64,000 nucleotides of DNA from Puccinia triticina (lineage: Eukaryota; Basidiomycota; Pucciniomycetes; Pucciniales; Pucciniaceae). Position 1 is the stretch's first letter; every line of letters begins with the position of its first letter. Below are positions 31,475 through 43,735 of this stretch, in pieces. The notes under the pieces are model-generated. The model did no database searches. It was not told the DNA's origin and worked only from the letters and a program-made list of their open reading frames with translations. The stretch is from positions 7,068,001 to 7,132,000 of the forward strand of contig NC_070562.1 of NCBI RefSeq assembly GCF_026914185.1, given 5' to 3'. A program made the translations under genes and the position numbers.

Positions 31475-32875
31475 TTAAGAAGCAAGGAGTTCATCCCAAT
31501 CGATGAACCCCTCCTTGCGAGATGAGTTCCACAAGTTTTTGATGAGATCATTTGTCAGGTTGTGATGGAGCAACTTGGACCTCATTTCGATACCTCGCAT
31601 TCGCTGCTCTAGAACTGTGAACGGTACCTGGCGCGGAGGAATGAATTTAGTCGATGCCGGGAGTGGTGGGTAGGATTGCGGAACTGCTCGGGTCTCCACA
31701 ATCATGTTGTGGAGAATTATACATGTAGTCATGATAGCATTTAAATCACCTGGGTACCAACTCATCGCTGGTACCCTTAGGATTTTGAATTGGCCCTGAA
31801 GGGCTGCAAAAGTCCGTTTGATATCTTTTCGGACTGACTCTTGCCGCTTCGTAAAGAGTTTTGTTGCTCGATCTTGTGCAACTAGAGATTTGGATTGTAT
31901 CAAATTCGACCATGGGTAGTAAATACCATCAACAAGATAGTAAGGCCGCTTGTAAACATTGCCTTCAACCTCAAACTCGACACCCCAAGACGTCCCCGCA
32001 AGTTCCGCATCAAACAGAGGCGATTGATCCAAAACATTCTTATTGTTCAGAGCTCCGCACGTCCCAAAAAAGGAGTGCCAGATCCAGGTGTCCTTTGTGG
32101 CGACTGCTTCTAGTACGACGGTCGGGGTCTGCTCTTTGCCTTGGAACTGTCCAGTGAGTGCTGTCGGGCAGTTCTTCCATTCCCAATGCATGCAGTCTAG
32201 GCTGCCAATGCATCCCGGAAAGCCCCTGGCTGCATTTTCTGCGAGAATTTTTTTGAGGTCTTCTTTGTTTGGGGCGCGTAGGTAGGTTGGTCCATATGTT
32301 TCTTGAATGGCAGCACAAAACTGTTCCATGTTTTGTCGAGCTGTGGTCTCTCCGAGTCGACAGTACTCATTGGTCGCATCGAGGGGAATTGCATACGCCA
32401 ACTGTCGAATAACGGCGGTGAGCTTTTGATGCGGGCTCAAGCCCAATTTACCAGTACAATCCTACAGAGAAGGAAAAGATCATTAATCAGATATGCTGCC
32501 GTGGATCTTTGAAGAAATAAAAACCAGTCTCACCGGGCGTTGAACAAAGTAACGGTATCGAGCCGTGAGATCGTTCAGAATACGCAAAAATAACCCCTTC
32601 TCCATGCGATAACGCCGAGCAAAATCGTCCGAGTCATAACGCGAGCCCTCCTTGAAATAGTCGTTCATAAGCTCTTCATGGTGTTTCAGGTGGCACCGGT
32701 CCTTGTTGGGCGCTTGAATTAACTTGATTGATGGTCGTGTTTCATCCTCAGAGCTGCTAGAATCAAGGTAACTGTTGTCAACTTCTTTCAGGAGTTCTTG
32801 GTTCGTTCGGTGGATGTATGACAGGTGTCGTCGAGTGTTGAAGTCCTTGTCGTTGAACAGGAATCTTGGTGCCAT
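31475..32875 (-). CDS. Harbinger DDE transposase
   Basis: Two exons, 32875-32534 and 32461-31475, joined in phase over a 72-bp intron (1329 nt, 442 aa). The N-terminal part has a helix-rich segment (RRYRMEKGLFLRILNDL). The DDE nuclease domain of the plant-transposon/DDE4 type shows GCIGSLDCMHWEWKNCP (first Asp), YYLVDGIYYPW (second Asp) and QESVRKDIKRTFAALQG (Glu), followed by MTTCIILHNMI. All catalytic residues are present and there are no stops. It should cut and paste this element with the ORF1 product. Confidence 0.93.
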
Positions 32876-33030
32876 TGTTTGGTAGTAAAATCAAGCCGAT
32901 GTGGATGACCAGGGTAGATGAAGTAGTAGCCAGTTTACTCTTGTGTTTATGCCGGACCGATGCGGTTGACAGGCTGGATTAGCGGTAATCCAGTATTAGG
33001 CTAATCTACTCCGACCCTATTTACTCCCGC

Positions 33031-33046
33031 ACCGATGCGGATGCCC
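33031..33046 (-). repeat. Harbinger right terminal inverted repeat
   Basis: ACCGATGCGGATGCCC on the plus strand, an exact inverse of the left end, followed by TTA. Confidence 0.9.
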
Positions 33047-35816
33047 TTAGCCAGTGGCATTAAATTTTCCTTACCCATCACGGTGCGAGATCATCAGCTA
33101 TACATCAAAATCCTGAACCTGAAAGACAGCAGCAAACCAACATACATTTTTGGAAAGGCCAACTGACAGGAGACTGACCTACTGAGAAATATGTGTGGAC
33201 GAAGTCGGGCAAATATCTTTCCCCTTTGTTGCAGGATCTTCTGGACCATCTCTCCATTAACTCTATGTTTCCCAAGCTGTTGGAGCATTCCGTTAATCAA
33301 GGGAAAAACAGGAGTGAAGCTGACAAGCTCAAGTCTAGATGGTCATCATGATCTATGGGGTGCAACAAGAGAGGATGGTCAACTATTTGCCTCCAGCCAT
33401 TCAGATGGTCCACATGATCTGTGTGATGGTCTTTCAACAAGAGATAATGGACAGCTTTTTGGCACCAGCCATTTACCTTTGTGGGAAGATTGGGACATAC
33501 CTGTAGAGACGTCCAATAACAATTCAATGAACACTGAAAGCTGGGAAATAAATGACCATATCTTGAGCGGTCTTCCTACTGAAACTCTCCTGGATGAAAA
33601 TCTCTTTGGTTCAAGTCTTTTACCATGGGAGGACTGGAATGCTGGAAACCATATTGATCATATTTCATTGGACGGATTACAGAAGGCTGATGATACTGGC
33701 AAGCTCTTTTTTGTGAAAACATAATAACTACAATGGAGATCTCACCCCAATTGGTTCTGTGAAGAAGCAATCTTCAATCAACAAGCTGATAACTGACCTA
33801 AGAAGGGCTGTGGGATTTTTTATCTTAGGCATCTCAACCTCTCCCTTGACACTCCTGAATAATTTTGGAATTAATTTGGATATTCCCTTGGAAGATCAGG
33901 CCAAAATTCTTATTCTTTTCATTCTTTGAATTTACATTTACAACAAAAGAAGTTGGAGTCACCAAAGGCTGAAATTGGTATTCTTTTGGTAGTCTCAAAT
34001 AACTTTGATCATGACTTGTTTTCTGTGGATTTGAATCAAAATTCTTTTTTGGGGAATCAACCAATCATGACCTCTCAAGAAGCAGTACTAGAACAACCAA
34101 GGCCAGGCCAGAACTATCACATTGGGAGTAAGCTGACCTTAATTAAGAAGATCCACATAGAATTCTCCATCTGTGTTTTCACTCTAGTTGATTATGAATT
34201 GACTTTTGTTGGATGAGATTTATCAGGGTTGAATTCTGAGGCAGATATATCCATGAAGACAGAAAATGAATACTTTGGAGCAGTCCCATCATCTCACATT
34301 AATCCAGATAGTACATTTAGTGCAACCTTGGAACACACAAATTCAAAAGGAAAAGGAAATCTCATTACAGAAGAAACATTCCAAGACCAATGTAAGCAGG
34401 AATTCACAAAATAAGTCCCCTTTAGATGCCACATTATATGTGATAAATTGTCAGATTTATGATGTGCAACCCCAAATTTGCCTCCATTTTCCACTAAATT
34501 TCTAGAACCCCAGGGAGTTGTGCATTATAAATTTGACAATTTATAATGTATAATGTGACATCCAAATGGGGCCTAAATGATACTACCCAAGTCTGTGTTT
34601 TTGATTCTGATTGACTTGTTCTTACTTTAGACCAAGATTTCTTATTAGACCAAGAGATTTTATCAAATTTACTTTCTGATACAGGTTCACTTCCAGAGCA
34701 CAGTTTGCTCTCTGAGACAGCTTTGATTTCTCATTCACCAAATGAATACTTTGAACCAGACCCATCTTCTGACAGAAATCTGGGTGAAAAAATCACAGAA
34801 GACAATCATTTAAATAATCAGATTGATAGAAACAATGGATTTAATCTAAAGATAATTAGTCAAAAATATATCCAAATCTTATCAGATAAATATGCCTCCA
34901 GGTTCTCACGCAAACTCCTTGAAAACCCCAACTTTTCCCATTTTTATGGGGTTATTTTGGAAAGATATGACAATCTCTCACTGAAAAATTACGTCAGGAA
35001 AAACAAGGTGAATTTAAACAAATTTGGAAGCCTCTCAGTAGTTAATTGTGCAGGCTATGTGCGACCAATTGATGAATCAAAAAATATATGCATTGGAAGA
35101 GAAACTTTTCTTTACCGTTCAAAAATCTTCATAAAGTTTCTTCTTTTCTTACACAATGCCATCTAAGAAGTTGCTAATTTTGAAACAGGAGCCATTCCCA
35201 CAGAAAAACAACTGATTGATTCATTAGAACAAGAGATCTTTGACCCAAAATCCAGCCTACCAGTTTTGGGCTTAATCAAAAAAAATGAACATAAAATGGA
35301 TGAGAGTGCATTTCAGGAATTTCAAATACATTTCATAACCTACTTATCATCAAGAGAGATGTCTCAGGAAGCTGCATTTAAAATGGCTCTCCATGGTATA
35401 TTCCTGTTGATTCATAAACATAATCCTCAAGCCATCAACTTACTCAAAGGACCAGAGTCTGATGGAAGGCAGATGTATACTACTTTGGAAAAATTGATTG
35501 AGAAAGAGATATATTTAAAAGCAAACAAGCATTATGAACTCATTTCATTGAATCAAGCCGAAGTTGGTAATTTCTTCTTGGCTGATGTGAAATATATACC
35601 CCTGGAAATTATTCCAGATAAACATTCTGATGGAATCAAATCATGTGGAAGAAAAAAAGCTAGTAAGATAGTTGATAAAGTTGCATTCATATATAAGACC
35701 TATCATCATCTGCATGGAGCTCAAATCACAAGACATTTTGGAGATATTCCTATATCTTTGTTAAAAGTATTTAGTGCAATTTCTGTTGAAGACTCAGAAT
35801 TAGTTGTGGTTACAGA

Positions 35817-36050
35817 TAGCGCTGGAACTCGCGGGGTACCCGAGCATTTTACCCCATCCCGGGCCCCGCCCGGCGGGTATGATCGAATGCCGGGTACTCA
35901 AATGATACCAACCGGACCCTACCCGCGGGTATTCGGAGAGTCCCGAGGGTACCCGGGTGGCTGTACGGTCCACGAGTATACCCGGCTGACCAAGGCTATA
36001 CCCGACGGGATGGCGGGTATACCCGCCACCCGGTGAAAAATTCAGAGATC
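35817..36050. repeat. hAT left subterminal repeats
   Basis: GGGTACCCG, GCGGGTAT, CGGGTACTC, CCCGCGGGTA, GGGTACCCGGG, ATACCCGG and GCGGGTATACCCGCC occur in both orientations. The other end (38811-38961) has CGGGTATCC, GCGGGTAC, GTACCCGC and CGGGTACGGG. Clustered short subterminal repeats are known binding sites for hAT transposases. Confidence 0.6.
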
Positions 36051-36366
36051 CGCCGCGGGAAGACAACGATCCACCCCCACCCAGTTGATCTATCCTCTAC
36101 ATGTGCTCGGAAAAACCTTGAACTCTCTATTTTTGTCAATCAATTAAATAGATTCTACTTTCTACCATAGTTACATCAAGAATGTTCTTGCTAATGACGG
36201 TGGTCGTTGCTATAAATAGAGCCTTATTTCTCCAGGTTGTACCAAAATTCAAAGATTATAACCCACGAGCATCAAAAGAAAAGTCGAAGAATAAATTTTA
36301 AATAATAACCTCGCAATCTATCTCCGCTCTTGTCTCTGTTTTCTCCGCTTAGTAATATTTATCATC

Positions 36367-38669
36367 ATGAGTGATATTGAAGTTATTGGCTCCAATGATG
36401 CAATCCAAACCCCCGGTACTGCCACCGCCCCCTCTTCATCATCACCAACTCCAAACCAGGCGCCAGTTCAGAGAAGTTGGGTTTGGGCCCACTTCAAGCT
36501 CTTAAATGACGAAGGCAAGGTTGAATGCCAGGTTCCTGAAAAGAAGAAAAACGGTAAACCCTGCAAGCAACGATTGACTCGAGACGCGACCGCAAGTACA
36601 AAATCGATGAGTGAGCACTTGAAGCGTATGCATCACATCCTGCCGCCCGGACAAGAGAAGACGAATCAGTTGCTCCTTCCCAATCTTTTAAAGCGGCAGA
36701 GGGTTGAACAACGGGTCAGTTATCCATTTTTCTTTTTCTTTCTTGTAATTTTATCTTAGCTGACTTTGTGTTTTGACCAAAGCCTGTTCTGACGGCTAGT
36801 TTGCTCAAGCAGGCCATTGGTTATTTCATTGCTGAAGCTGACTTACCATACTCGATTGTGCAACACAAATCCTTTGTTCACTTATTGGAATTGCTCAATC
36901 CCAGCACTGTCAACATGGAGTACGGCCGAAAGACCATGGCAGACGAGATCGAAAAACTGTATATTGCCCACCACAATCACATTGAGGGAATCCTCAAGGA
37001 TATGAAACATCTATCATTCACTCTTGATGCGTGGACCTCACCCAACCAGAAGGCCTTCATGGCGGTCACGGCACACGGAATTACATCGGATTGGAAGGTG
37101 TTGGATGTTGTTATTGGGATGCCAACGGTCCAAGGTAAACCCATTTTTGACCGTTGATTCTAATATTTGTGACTATTCTGATCAGTTTCTAAAATTAAAT
37201 CCACAGGTCAACACACCGGTGTAAACTTCGGAAACCTTTTTGTGGATCTAATAAGTGATATGGAAATATCTGATTTCATTGTCAGTGTCACGGCAGACAA
37301 TGCTTCAAATAACTCGACACTGGCTCGGCAGGTCAAGCATCGATTAGGCACTTCAATTTTCGATGCTGATACACAACTCTTGGGCTGCATGGCCCATGTG
37401 ATCAACCTCGCTGCCCACGATGGCCTCAAAGCCTTTGGTGCCAATCTTTCTGCTGAAGATACTGTTGAGAAAGAGGTATCGTTGGATCACATGGATCAGA
37501 CTGATCAACACGATGAAACAAGCGGCACACTTATCAATCTTCAGACAGTTGTTAGTCGCATCCACGGGCTAGCAACCTTTGTTCGTGGCTCCCCTCAACG
37601 CCGAGAAGCCTTCTTTAAGGCTATGGATTTTGTTAATAGCCAAGGAGCAAATGAAGTTGCCTTCAACAGCAATGGAAAACGGAAAACCTTGATCCTCGAT
37701 GTTCGCACTCGATGGAACTCGACCTACTTGATGCTGAAGCGGGCACTTGATCTCAAACTAGTCTGTACAACATTTTGTAGTTCTAATATCTCCCAAGTCG
37801 ATGCATCCAAATTTTCCCTTCTGGATGCCGAGTGGGCTAAGGTGGCTCAAATCACCACCTTCTTGGAACCACTTTACGAAGTCACCAAAATCCTCTGTCG
37901 ATCTAAATATCCCACTATCAGCATGGCACTTCCAATCTATATCTCTCTCATCAGAACGATCTACGGAATTCGAGGAACGTACGATGCTTTCGAGCTCATC
38001 CCGGCAGCCACTGAAATGATTGAAAAACTCAAGAAATACCTTACGCTTGCTTTAGAAAAGACTGCTCCAATCTGTGCCATGATTCTTGACCCGCGAATCA
38101 AGCTGAGTTACTTCGAAAAAACCCATTCGTTCTTGGTTGAACATTGTATCTCAACCATAAAACCGTCCGATATATTGAAAAACTTCAAATATGAGGCCCG
38201 TTCTTTTGATCGAAGTCCCAGCAAGATGAGACAAGGTAAAGCCTCAGAAAAGAAAACAAAGGCTGTCAAGAAGATTTCTATAATCGAGGCCGACATCTTT
38301 GGTCAAGGCCTTGTTGCAGACGACTTGATGGGGGAGATTCAGCAATATCTATCGGAGCCGAACGAGAAACAAAACACCGATATACTCTACTATTGGTCAC
38401 GTCACAAGAACGTGTATCCATCTCTAGCAGCCATGGCAAAGTGTTACCTCGGAATCCCAGCCACAAGTGCACCATCCGAGCGCATATTTTCCCGTTCAAA
38501 AACCATAATAGGCTCGCAGCGTCACAGCCTTGGAACTTCTTCTATCGAACACCTCCTTTGTGTAAAGGAGTGGTACCAAAAATTTGATGAGATGATGGAC
38601 ACTAATTCAGTTACACTCAAAAAAGCCAAACTTGATGTCTCCGATAATGAGGACTCTGACGATGATTAA
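36367..38669 (+). CDS. hAT transposase (720 aa)
   Basis: Three exons, 36367-36714, 36783-37134, 37207-38669 (2163 nt), phases consistent, introns 68 and 72 bp. Domains: a Ser/Pro-rich N-terminus; a BED zinc finger (about 38-88: SWVWAHF, CQV, CKQRL, HLKRMHH); the RNase H-like core with LDAWTSPN (first Asp, about 194) and TADNASNN (second Asp); an inserted helical domain; and the C-terminal dimerisation region (ILYYWSRH, CYLGIPATSAPSERIFS, IEHLLCVKEW) ending in an acidic tail. No stops or shifts, so it is likely functional. Confidence 0.95.
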
Positions 38670-39510
38670 GACTCCATTGCTACTCTTCTGTTTTTATTAC
38701 ATTACTACTCTTCTGTTTCTATTACATTACTACTCAACTTCTATATGAACGTAAATAAAAACATTGCTTGTCCACTCGTGCCAACTTCCAGACCTTCTCA
38801 CCCAAAACATTCGGGTATCCGCGGGTACATGTGAGGTCGCCCGTGGCTCGTACCCGCTGTACTCGACCCCATAATCGAGCATCAGGAGCCATCCCGTAGC
38901 CCGTACCCGCCGGTTCGGGACAGGTTATACCCGCTGGGTCCGGGTACGGGTTCCAGCGCTAGTTACAGACAATTCTTATCAACCCCGCAAAGCTGCCAAC
39001 GTGTTGAACAGTATCAAGAGCCTTTTAATATATTCACTCCTCTGTCATAGTGTCTTAATGAATTATGCATCTGCAAGATCAAACAGTATTGGATCACTTG
39101 AACACTCACAAAACTTATATCTTGATTGGATTGAAACCCAATTATTTGAATCAAAGAAAGGTCTTCCTATTTTTGGGATTGTGGAACAAGTAGTTCCACC
39201 ACCACTCAACAATATGAAATTTGGGGAGGCCCAAAAAGCTATGATACATTTCTTCAGCATAGAATACAACTTTCAAATGCTTCCCCAAATCTCAATTGGC
39301 TTAACTGGACTTTGGTTCAAGGAGATTTATCCAGATGAATGGAGTAAAATCTTCCTTAATGAAAAGGATTTTATAATGATTATGATTGATTTGATAGAAA
39401 AGAGTAAAATTGACTTGAAAGATTTCAAGAAGAAACCCTTGGTTCCAGTCAAAAGAAAACCTTCTCATTCACACTCTGGAAACATCCAGAAAAAAAACAA
39501 AACCAGTTAA

Positions 39511-40107
39511 GAAGCTTTCCAAATATCAGAGAAATTTTGATCATCCCTTTAATTTTCCAATCCCATGTGTTCAAGAAAAAGCTGCTATAAAACCAACTTG
39601 AGGTTCTCATTATCTTCTTTTATGGTACCTACATTGTCATCCATCTATCAGTCTAGACCTCATCACTTCCTTATGAAATACTCAATGTCATCAATCAGCC
39701 CACCAGTGAAGTCATAGTAACAATTCTATTTTAATTGAATGTTTATTCTTGGTTCATAGCCATCCAGGATTAAGATTTACTGGTTTGCTTGGACTGAGTT
39801 TACTGTTACATGGTCAGGTGAATCCACAGGTTTGCTCAAAGGGCAGATTATACGGCTCATCAGCTTTTTAGAATGAGGACTGATCATACAGTCTTTGGTG
39901 TGGCACTGGCAGATGAAGTAGGCTAGGGCCTAGGCACATGGATGGAGCTATGCGTAGTACCGCCGCTGGAGGGGGTGAAAAAGTGGTGATGTTGTGTCAT
40001 GTGACAGTGATATATACAAGCATATGTTACTACCGAGTCTCGGCGGTTTTGTGTCCCCTTGTTACGGTCAGTCTCAGACCAACACCTCCGACAAACAACT
40101 CACGAGA
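39511..40107. other. Intergenic, no gene seen
   Basis: 3' flank of the disrupted gene and 5' flank of NDUFS4. Frames at 39938-40222 overlap the NDUFS4 leader and are not convincing. Confidence 0.45.
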
Positions 40108-41036
40108 ATGTTCAGCCAACAGTTACTACGAAGCACTCGACAAGCCGTCGGCACCAGCCGATCCAAACCGACGGCCAACGCCCTTCGACTGGCGCTCTAC
40201 TCGGACAAAGCCGGCCAGCTGACTCCCGCAAAGGACGGCACCGAAGCGGGCGGGGTGCAGCCGGCGAGTTCCGGCGAAGGCCAGGTGATTCCTGCCGGGT
40301 TAACGAGTGGTGCCCCAGGTGAGCTGCTTAAAAAGACTTACGCTTTGACAAACTGTTAACACTGGTTTTCTCGCTCAACTCATGCTCTCCTACTTTGTAG
40401 AGCAACTGGCCATTCGTCCGGTGCGCATCTACCGTCCCTCGCCAACAACCATGCAATCGGCCAAAGCCAATAACCACACATGGGTCCTCGATTGGGACAC
40501 TCTTCAAGGCGCTGGGAGATGGGAAAACCCGCTGATGGGATGGGCCTCTACGTACGTCCCCGGACCACCCTTTTCCCTGCATATTCTCTTGCTGTTCTGG
40601 TCAACATGAACTTCTTGCGGATATCGATTATCGCTCCTCTACGTCATTAGGGCCGATTACATGCAAGGATCTAACCTCAAATTTGATTCCTCCGAGGCCG
40701 CTGTCGCGTTCTGTGAAAAGCAAGGTACACCACTCATCTATACCAACTCCCAGCTTCTCACTATCTTCCCTGGTCAACTATTTGACTTATCTCACCTTTG
40801 CTTCTCAAACACTGCAGGATGGCCGTACTTTGTTCAAGCCCCTAAAGCGATCAAGTTCAAGGTAAAGTCTTGTAGGTCAAATCTTACTCTTTTTCAGACG
40901 AAGCCAGAAAAACTTCCTCTATGACTAGATGTTGAATTCATCCACGATTAACTATGGTCTTACCTTGGTGGCGTTCATAGATTCGGATAATTACCTCTAT
41001 TCGGATTCCAAGCTACGCATCCACAAGACCAAGTAA
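40108..41036 (+). CDS. NDUFS4: NADH:ubiquinone oxidoreductase (complex I) 18-kDa subunit, NDUFS4
   Basis: Five exons: 40108-40318, 40401-40551, 40651-40724, 40818-40871, 40981-41036 (546 nt, 181 aa). The start begins MFSQQLLRSTRQAVG, an Arg/Ser-rich presequence without acids, fitting mitochondrial import. The conserved NDUFS4 core follows: RPVRIYRPSPTTMQSA, WVLDWDTLQGAGRWENPLMG, ADYMQGSNLKFDS, AVAFCEKQGWPYFV, KAIKF, and the terminal YSDNYLYSDSKLRIHKTK. Exon 4 uses a GTAGGT donor, which restores KSYSDN across the last intron. NDUFS4 sits in the peripheral arm of complex I and helps complete the NADH-dehydrogenase module. All splice sites are GT-AG. It is followed 0.7 kb away by the convergent thymidylate kinase gene. 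Confidence 0.96.
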
Positions 41037-41743
41037 ACCCGGTCGATGGTATCAAACTATTGTTCCTACCGCCTTCGAACAGAAAACAGGACCTAACAGA
41101 TCATCAACATTTCCAATCATGACAATCATGTACGGCAGAACCAGGAGAGATTGGCCCTGTCTGCCGACAAAACCAGACTAAATATAGAGATGTGTCCTCT
41201 GTTCTTGTAACACCATTCCAAATTAAAACAGTAATCAGAAGAAGAAAAGATGAACTCAGGTTATGACTGCTCAGAGACCAGTCTAGCTGGCTGCTGCTTT
41301 GTCTCACTATGTTGACTGCAGGTAGTGAACAGATGACAGGCTCAATGTAAACCTTTTTCATCTATATACTTACTAGATTTACAGTTCCACGAAAAGATTG
41401 AGTACACTACACAGTAAGAGAATTGTTATACATTTACACAAGCTGCTGGGCAATATGGACAGCCACATGACCTCACCACCTCAACAAGTTGATTTGATTA
41501 ATGACAATGTGATGGTTTCAAAGCATGGAACCTGTCCCCACACTTCTTGATCTGGTCCGCATCGGCAGACGCAATGCCAACTGTTGAACCTTTTAGTAAA
41601 ACATAGTAATTGAAGGAAATCAACTCTTGGTAGTTCCGTGCCAGACATCGGTAATGTGATGGCAACATAAGCACTTCTAGCCTGATGTTGCTAGTGATAT
41701 CTAATCCGATTTCTGAATGATAGTAGCGGTTTGTTAGATGTTC
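41037..41743. other. Convergent 3' intergenic region, no gene seen
   Basis: Between the stops of NDUFS4 and thymidylate kinase. Presumably holds both terminators; no conserved signal was identified. Confidence 0.45.
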
Positions 41744-42599
41744 TCATTCGACCCAGAGTTTTCCGTCTGATTGGGGAGCGAAATTGCGCAAATGGTTCTC
41801 GACGATATTCCAAATCCTTTGCTCAACCTCTTCAATAGTTCCTGTGGCATCAACATCGACCCATCTACCTCGACCATGTATATTCTCGAAGTACGGGCGG
41901 ACGACCTGGGAGAACTGCCGCTTTACCTCGTCTTGCAGTTGCGTGTTTTCATAGCGCTCTCTGCCAAAGCCTTCTCGGTCATCAAGTGATTGATCGCCAA
42001 GGGTGAGGAAGATAACGAGGTCTGGTAACGGGAGACCGCGATCTGCGCAAGCTAGAGACGCTATAGGCTCTGGTTCGGGAGGTGTTCGGACGTTGAACTT
42101 GGCAGCTGTGAATGCTGTTCCCGAAAACGCATATCGATCGCAGATTATCGTTGCCCCAGATTGTAAAGTACTATGGATATCGGCACTGGAAACGCATTCA
42201 TCAAGATCACAGAAATCAGTTCGTGATCAGGCCCAATAGTCTAGTCAAAATAGTGGCAACCTCTTTTCCCATCGATTGGCAGCGAATAGTAGATGAATCG
42301 CGTGGTCATCCAGTTCCGAAGTTTGGCATAGATATGAATTTATCATCTGCCCGATCGCCGTGGTCCTATCTAGCGAGGGCGAACACATTAAATTTACACA
42401 GTGACGCGTAAGGCCCAAGAAAGTGAGCATTCGAAACCTCACCCAAGATCATTACAGACTGACCTGGGAACCTGATTGACTCCACCGCTCGCCCGGCTTG
42501 CTTGAGATTCTCCGCCAGACGGTGGCATTGTGTCGACTTGCCCGACCTATCGAGCCCTTCGAAGACGATGAAGCTACCTCGATGAGTGGGGCTTGCCAT
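41744..42599 (-). CDS. CDC8: Thymidylate kinase (dTMP kinase)
   Basis: Three exons: 42599-42464, 42369-42261, 42185-41744 (687 nt, 228 aa), GT-AG introns of 94 and 75 bp. Motifs in order: P-loop [14 protein letters not shown] (about 10-23), [17 protein letters not shown] (split by intron 1; binds dTMP), [16 protein letters not shown], the DR(Y) motif [23 protein letters not shown], and the lid segment [16 protein letters not shown]. The enzyme phosphorylates dTMP to dTDP with ATP, an essential step of dTTP synthesis. Length fits the family (about 210-230). The C-terminus ends GKLWVE after a Trp/Asn-rich helix. Nothing abnormal seen. Confidence 0.96.
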
Positions 42600-43735
42600 G
42601 GCACCTGTGCTGTTGAGCCGGTGATGGTGGTAGTCTTGCCCGGGAAGATTCCGATCTCGGTTAGAGGCTACAGCTGAAGCGGGGCCCCGAAGCGCGCACG
42701 GCTTTCTCCGGGGTTCCTCCGAGATGTAAACGGGTCGGCTGGGATCGGAAAGGACCCGAGGTACCCGGTCGGATCAAGGTTTGAAAGATGCTTGCCAACC
42801 CCTGCAGGTGCGAAGTGTCAGAGGTAGATGGGCTGAGACACATGTGACTGCCAGCCGGTTTCTTCTGATAAAAAACATTCAACGACTTCAGACGACTCGC
42901 CGTCGGATCTGCAACCCTAGCCTATCTCAATAGCCCTGTTCACGTGGGGAAATTTGATTATAATTTTAACAGGTGTATGGATAAAATTTTATAAATCGAT
43001 TTCACATCATGCTTTGGGTGTTTTTGAGGACCATGAACAAGGGAAAAAAATCATGTAAATTTTATGCTAAGTGCCGTAAAATTATAATTAAAATTCCCAA
43101 TTGTGAATCGGGCTAATTTACACACCTACACAACTCTTGTTTTCTTGTGAAAGGGAGTATGGTTTCCTAAGCTTGGGATTCATTTCTTAGATGTGCGCTG
43201 GTTGTGGTTTTGTCATTTGAAAGGGGTGTTGACTGAGGGTTTAGAAGGGGATCTGCATAGACGTCCCTAAATGCCGGCGGGAAGTCCTCCGCCTAGTGGC
43301 CGATGTAAATTTATGAAACTTATACTTGGCAGAGGAATTGAGATGATGGCAAAGATTTTAACAATGAAAAAGCAGTGATGTGATAGGTGTGGTGAAGGAT
43401 CCTTGGGACGCAACAGTGCCCCTGATTTTCCGAAGAGTGTAAAACACCTCCAGCACCCTCCAGTAATCTCCAGTGGCTGATGCCAGATGGTGTCGCAGCT
43501 CATCTGCGCTGGACACTCCTGGGATGTAGAGGAAAAGTCTTATGTCCAAGCTTTACAGCATCTGAAGCCCTGCAACACAACTTCTTATGTGGGCGTACGC
43601 CGGGCCATGAGGAGATAACAGATTTGCACCTATCTGCATCATCTGGACAAACTTGAGCTGGAGAGTCGATGTCATGTATAGTTTCCAGGAAGACGTTCAC
43701 AACAAGGTTGAAGATAACAGTTAAGCGTATCGACA
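42600..43735. other. Intergenic, no gene seen
   Basis: Shared upstream region of thymidylate kinase (-) and the secreted-protein gene (+). Short frames on both strands lack motifs. Confidence 0.45.

Larger units (their letters stand above)
29804..33046. mobile_element. PIF/Harbinger DNA transposon, apparently complete
   Basis: A 3,243-bp element bounded by 16-bp terminal inverted repeats GGGCATCCGCATCGGT (29804-29819; inverse at 33031-33046) and a TTA target duplication (29801-29803, 33047-33049). Three-base TWA duplications are the hallmark of Harbinger. It carries two convergent genes, a Myb/SANT-like protein (+) and a DDE transposase (-), both open across their exons, so it may be autonomous. 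Confidence 0.95.
35817..38961 (+). mobile_element. hAT DNA transposon, apparently complete
   Basis: A 3,145-bp element with terminal inverted repeats TAGCGCTGGAAC (35817; inverse ending at 38961) and an 8-bp target duplication GTTACAGA (35809-35816, 38962-38969), both typical of hAT. The terminal 150-230 bp are rich in CGGGTAC/GCGGGTA words. One three-exon transposase gene is intact. It interrupts the last coding exon of a host gene. Confidence 0.96.
33191..39510 (+). pseudogene. Multi-exon gene of unknown function, disrupted by hAT
   Basis: Coding-like segments on + : 33191-33724 (repeats of GQLFxxSH and LPxWEDW), about 33726-33919 (a hydrophobic helix near VGFFILGIS), 34229-34400 (ends at a GTAAGC donor), 34683-35166 (after a GATACAG acceptor) and 35190-35816, which continues at 38970-39510 once the hAT is removed. 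The third and fourth share a motif (NEYFGAVPSS, NEYFEPDPSS), so exon duplication is likely. Removing the hAT plus one GTTACAGA copy restores one frame (VVVTD|NSYQPRKAANVL) to the stop at 39508. The last exon is alpha-helical and AT-rich. I recognise no known domain; exact exon borders and the true start are uncertain. A lineage-specific rust gene is my guess. Confidence 0.5.
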
